DNA of 16,739 bases, from positions 1-16,739 of the forward strand of contig JAUWDN010000004.1 in the NCBI GenBank assembly GCA_030608765.1, given 5' to 3'. Origin of the DNA: Promethearchaeota archaeon. Lineage in GTDB: Archaea > Asgardarchaeota > Lokiarchaeia > Sigynarchaeales > SOKP01. The notes below the pieces were generated by a model. That model worked only from the letters and a program-made list of their open reading frames with translations, ran no database searches and was not told the DNA's origin. Positions 15,462-16,739 of this stretch are shown piece by piece (within the stretch, counting starts at the first letter, position 1; every line of letters begins with the position of its first letter). Made by a program: the position numbers and the translations under genes.

Positions 15462-16739
15462 TTGGAGCTGTTTCCAATTAACACATTCCTGTGATAAAGA
15501 TACATTTTCAGCTTGAGACTTAAATTTTCTTTCCCTTATATCTACAAAAATTGGATAATTTACTGCATTTCCCATCACTAACATTTCACCTACGCCTAAA
15601 CTCGAAATAATTTCCGCGTAGTCTTTAGTAATCGCTTCTGAGCTATCCATCAAATGTTTTAAATCGTAGGGATTTTTTATGTTTAGAATTAACTTTGAAT
15701 TTGTTTGAGATAAAGCTGTAGTACTTAGCTTTTTTGGTCTTTGGCTTATCAAACATAAGCAAGCCATAAATTTCCTTCCTTCTCTAGCGATAGTTTCAAT
15801 AATATACTTTGATAATGCTTTAGAATGAGCCGCTTCAGGACAGAATTGGTGTGCTTCTTCAATAATTAACAAAAATGGAGGAATCTCGTTCTTTCTTCTT
15901 AAATAAAACAGTTGATTACATATATAGTCAACCATAATTTGTTTTTTACGAATTGATACTTCGTTTTGAAGGTTAAAAATAGAAATTTCACCCTGTTCTA
16001 TAACATTTTTCATAACAGGATTTTCTTGTGGCCCAAAAAGATTTAACCGTTCTAACTCCGATAACCATCCAATTAAAGCTTGTTTTGTGCTTTTACCACC
16101 CTCTTCTTCTTTTTCTATCATTTCTATAATGCTTTTTAGAGTAAATTTATTTTTTGAATCTTCCTTTTTTCTTAATTTTTTAATATATTTAGATAATTCT
16201 CTTATCTGAACATTTGAAATTTGCTCCTGATATTTTTTAAAAGCATACGCATTCAATTTAGGGACAGAGATTTGAAAATATGATGTATCAATAACCTTAA
16301 CCTTATTTTTTATTTCAAGAGTAGTATTTAAATATTTGTATTCTCCATGGACATCAATCATTATAATTGCAGGAGTCCCAGATGTTTTTTCTCGTGTTAA
16401 TAACTCTTCAATAATAATTGATGTAAGATAACTTTTGCCTCCTCCTGAAATCGAGAGAATAGCAAAATGTTTGTTCAATAGACGATCCATATTAATATAC
16501 GCATCAATATTTGATACTTTTACTTTACCCAAATTTAACCCATGCTTTTGGTCAAGACCTATAAAGCTCTTGAGAATTTCTTCGTCAACCAAATATACAT
16601 CCTTACCCGGACTTGCAGGATACATCATCCTTTTAATCATTTTTATCTCAGATTCGCTAGTTTCCTTGAAATCTATAATTCCTAAATTCCTAACAATTGC
16701 TATGGCATATTCAAAATCATCACTTGGAAATAAACCTTT
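15453..16739 (-). CDS. herA: HerA-type DNA translocase/ATPase (N-terminus beyond window edge)
   Basis: FtsK-HerA superfamily ATPase, which in archaea works with NurA nuclease, Mre11 and Rad50 in end resection. The visible 428 residues begin at the right edge and include part of the N-terminal HAS-barrel-like region (FPSDDFEYAIAIVRNLGI). An internal ATG at 16640 is not the start, since the frame continues coherently upstream. In numbering from that Met, the P loop is ILSISGGGKSYL (61-72), Walker B is PAIIMIDVHGEY (about 93-104), and IIEEAHQFCP and SQRPKKLSTTALSQTNSKLI follow, the last carrying the conserved Arg/Gln region. Ser in place of the first P-loop Gly is common in this subgroup, by recollection. 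No nurA, mre11 or rad50 is visible. Its stop overlaps the winged-helix gene by nine bases. Confidence 0.9.
   Translation of the reverse strand, partial: KGLFPSDDFEYAIAIVRNLGIIDFKETSESEIKMIKRMMYPASPGKDVYLVDEEILKSFIGLDQKHGLNLGKVKVSNIDAYINMDRLLNKHFAILSISGGGKSYLTSIIIEELLTREKTSGTPAIIMIDVHGEYKYLNTTLEIKNKVKVIDTSYFQISVPKLNAYAFKKYQEQISNVQIRELSKYIKKLRKKEDSKNKFTLKSIIEMIEKEEEGGKSTKQALIGWLSELERLNLFGPQENPVMKNVIEQGEISIFNLQNEVSIRKKQIMVDYICNQLFYLRRKNEIPPFLLIIEEAHQFCPEAAHSKALSKYIIETIAREGRKFMACLCLISQRPKKLSTTALSQTNSKLILNIKNPYDLKHLMDSSEAITKDYAEIISSLGVGEMLVMGNAVNYPIFVDIRERKFKSQAENVSLSQECVNWKQLQSI

Overview
The window is a compact, AT-rich piece of an archaeal chromosome. The archaeal assignment rests on a hypusine-type aIF5A, archaeal-size SRP54, FEN1 with a PCNA-binding tail, a two-ring Cdc48/VAT ATPase, Nob1, AMMECR1, a TrmY-type tRNA methyltransferase relative and a HerA-type ATPase. 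Strong GGTGA ribosome-binding sites also match the 3' end of archaeal 16S rRNA. The low G+C and the mix of informational genes with bacterial-like metabolic genes would fit an Asgard (Lokiarchaeia-like) genome. That lineage is inference only; no gene here settles it.

Left part (1-6988, all minus strand). Read in the direction of transcription: srp54, a TrmY-like protein, dihydroorotase, AMMECR1, an FGGY sugar kinase, an SCP2-domain protein, and a 2-hydroxyacid dehydrogenase cut by the left edge. The first three are nearly contiguous, with 15-nt spacing and then an ATGA overlap. The kinase follows AMMECR1 closely. The kinase and dehydrogenase look like parts of one sugar or sugar-acid catabolic set.

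Middle (about 6989-9690). A complete NAD+-dependent DNA ligase (ligA), clearly richer in G+C than its surroundings, sits between two stretches of decayed coding sequence. To its left is an open frame of about 80 codons with no usable start. To its right is a broken small zinc-finger gene with a frameshift and an in-frame stop. This is the one accessory-looking region of the window and suggests acquisition of ligA from outside.

Right part (9690-16739). aIF5A, NAD kinase, Nob1, FEN1, Cdc48 and a small winged-helix protein lie on the plus strand. They face a HerA-type ATPase on the minus strand, whose end overlaps the winged-helix gene and which runs off the right edge. These genes cover translation, rRNA maturation, flap processing, protein unfolding and DNA repair.

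The most notable observations concern translation starts. Nob1, which overlaps the NAD kinase end, has no ATG, GTG or TTG before its catalytic N-terminus. The winged-helix gene has a textbook GGTGAT site followed by ATT/ATC rather than a normal start codon. Also worth a look are the TrmY-like protein without a recognisable SAM-binding knot, and an Arg-to-Lys change in the dehydrogenase catalytic motif. I see no CRISPR array, tRNA, rRNA, transposase or clear new multigene defence system.
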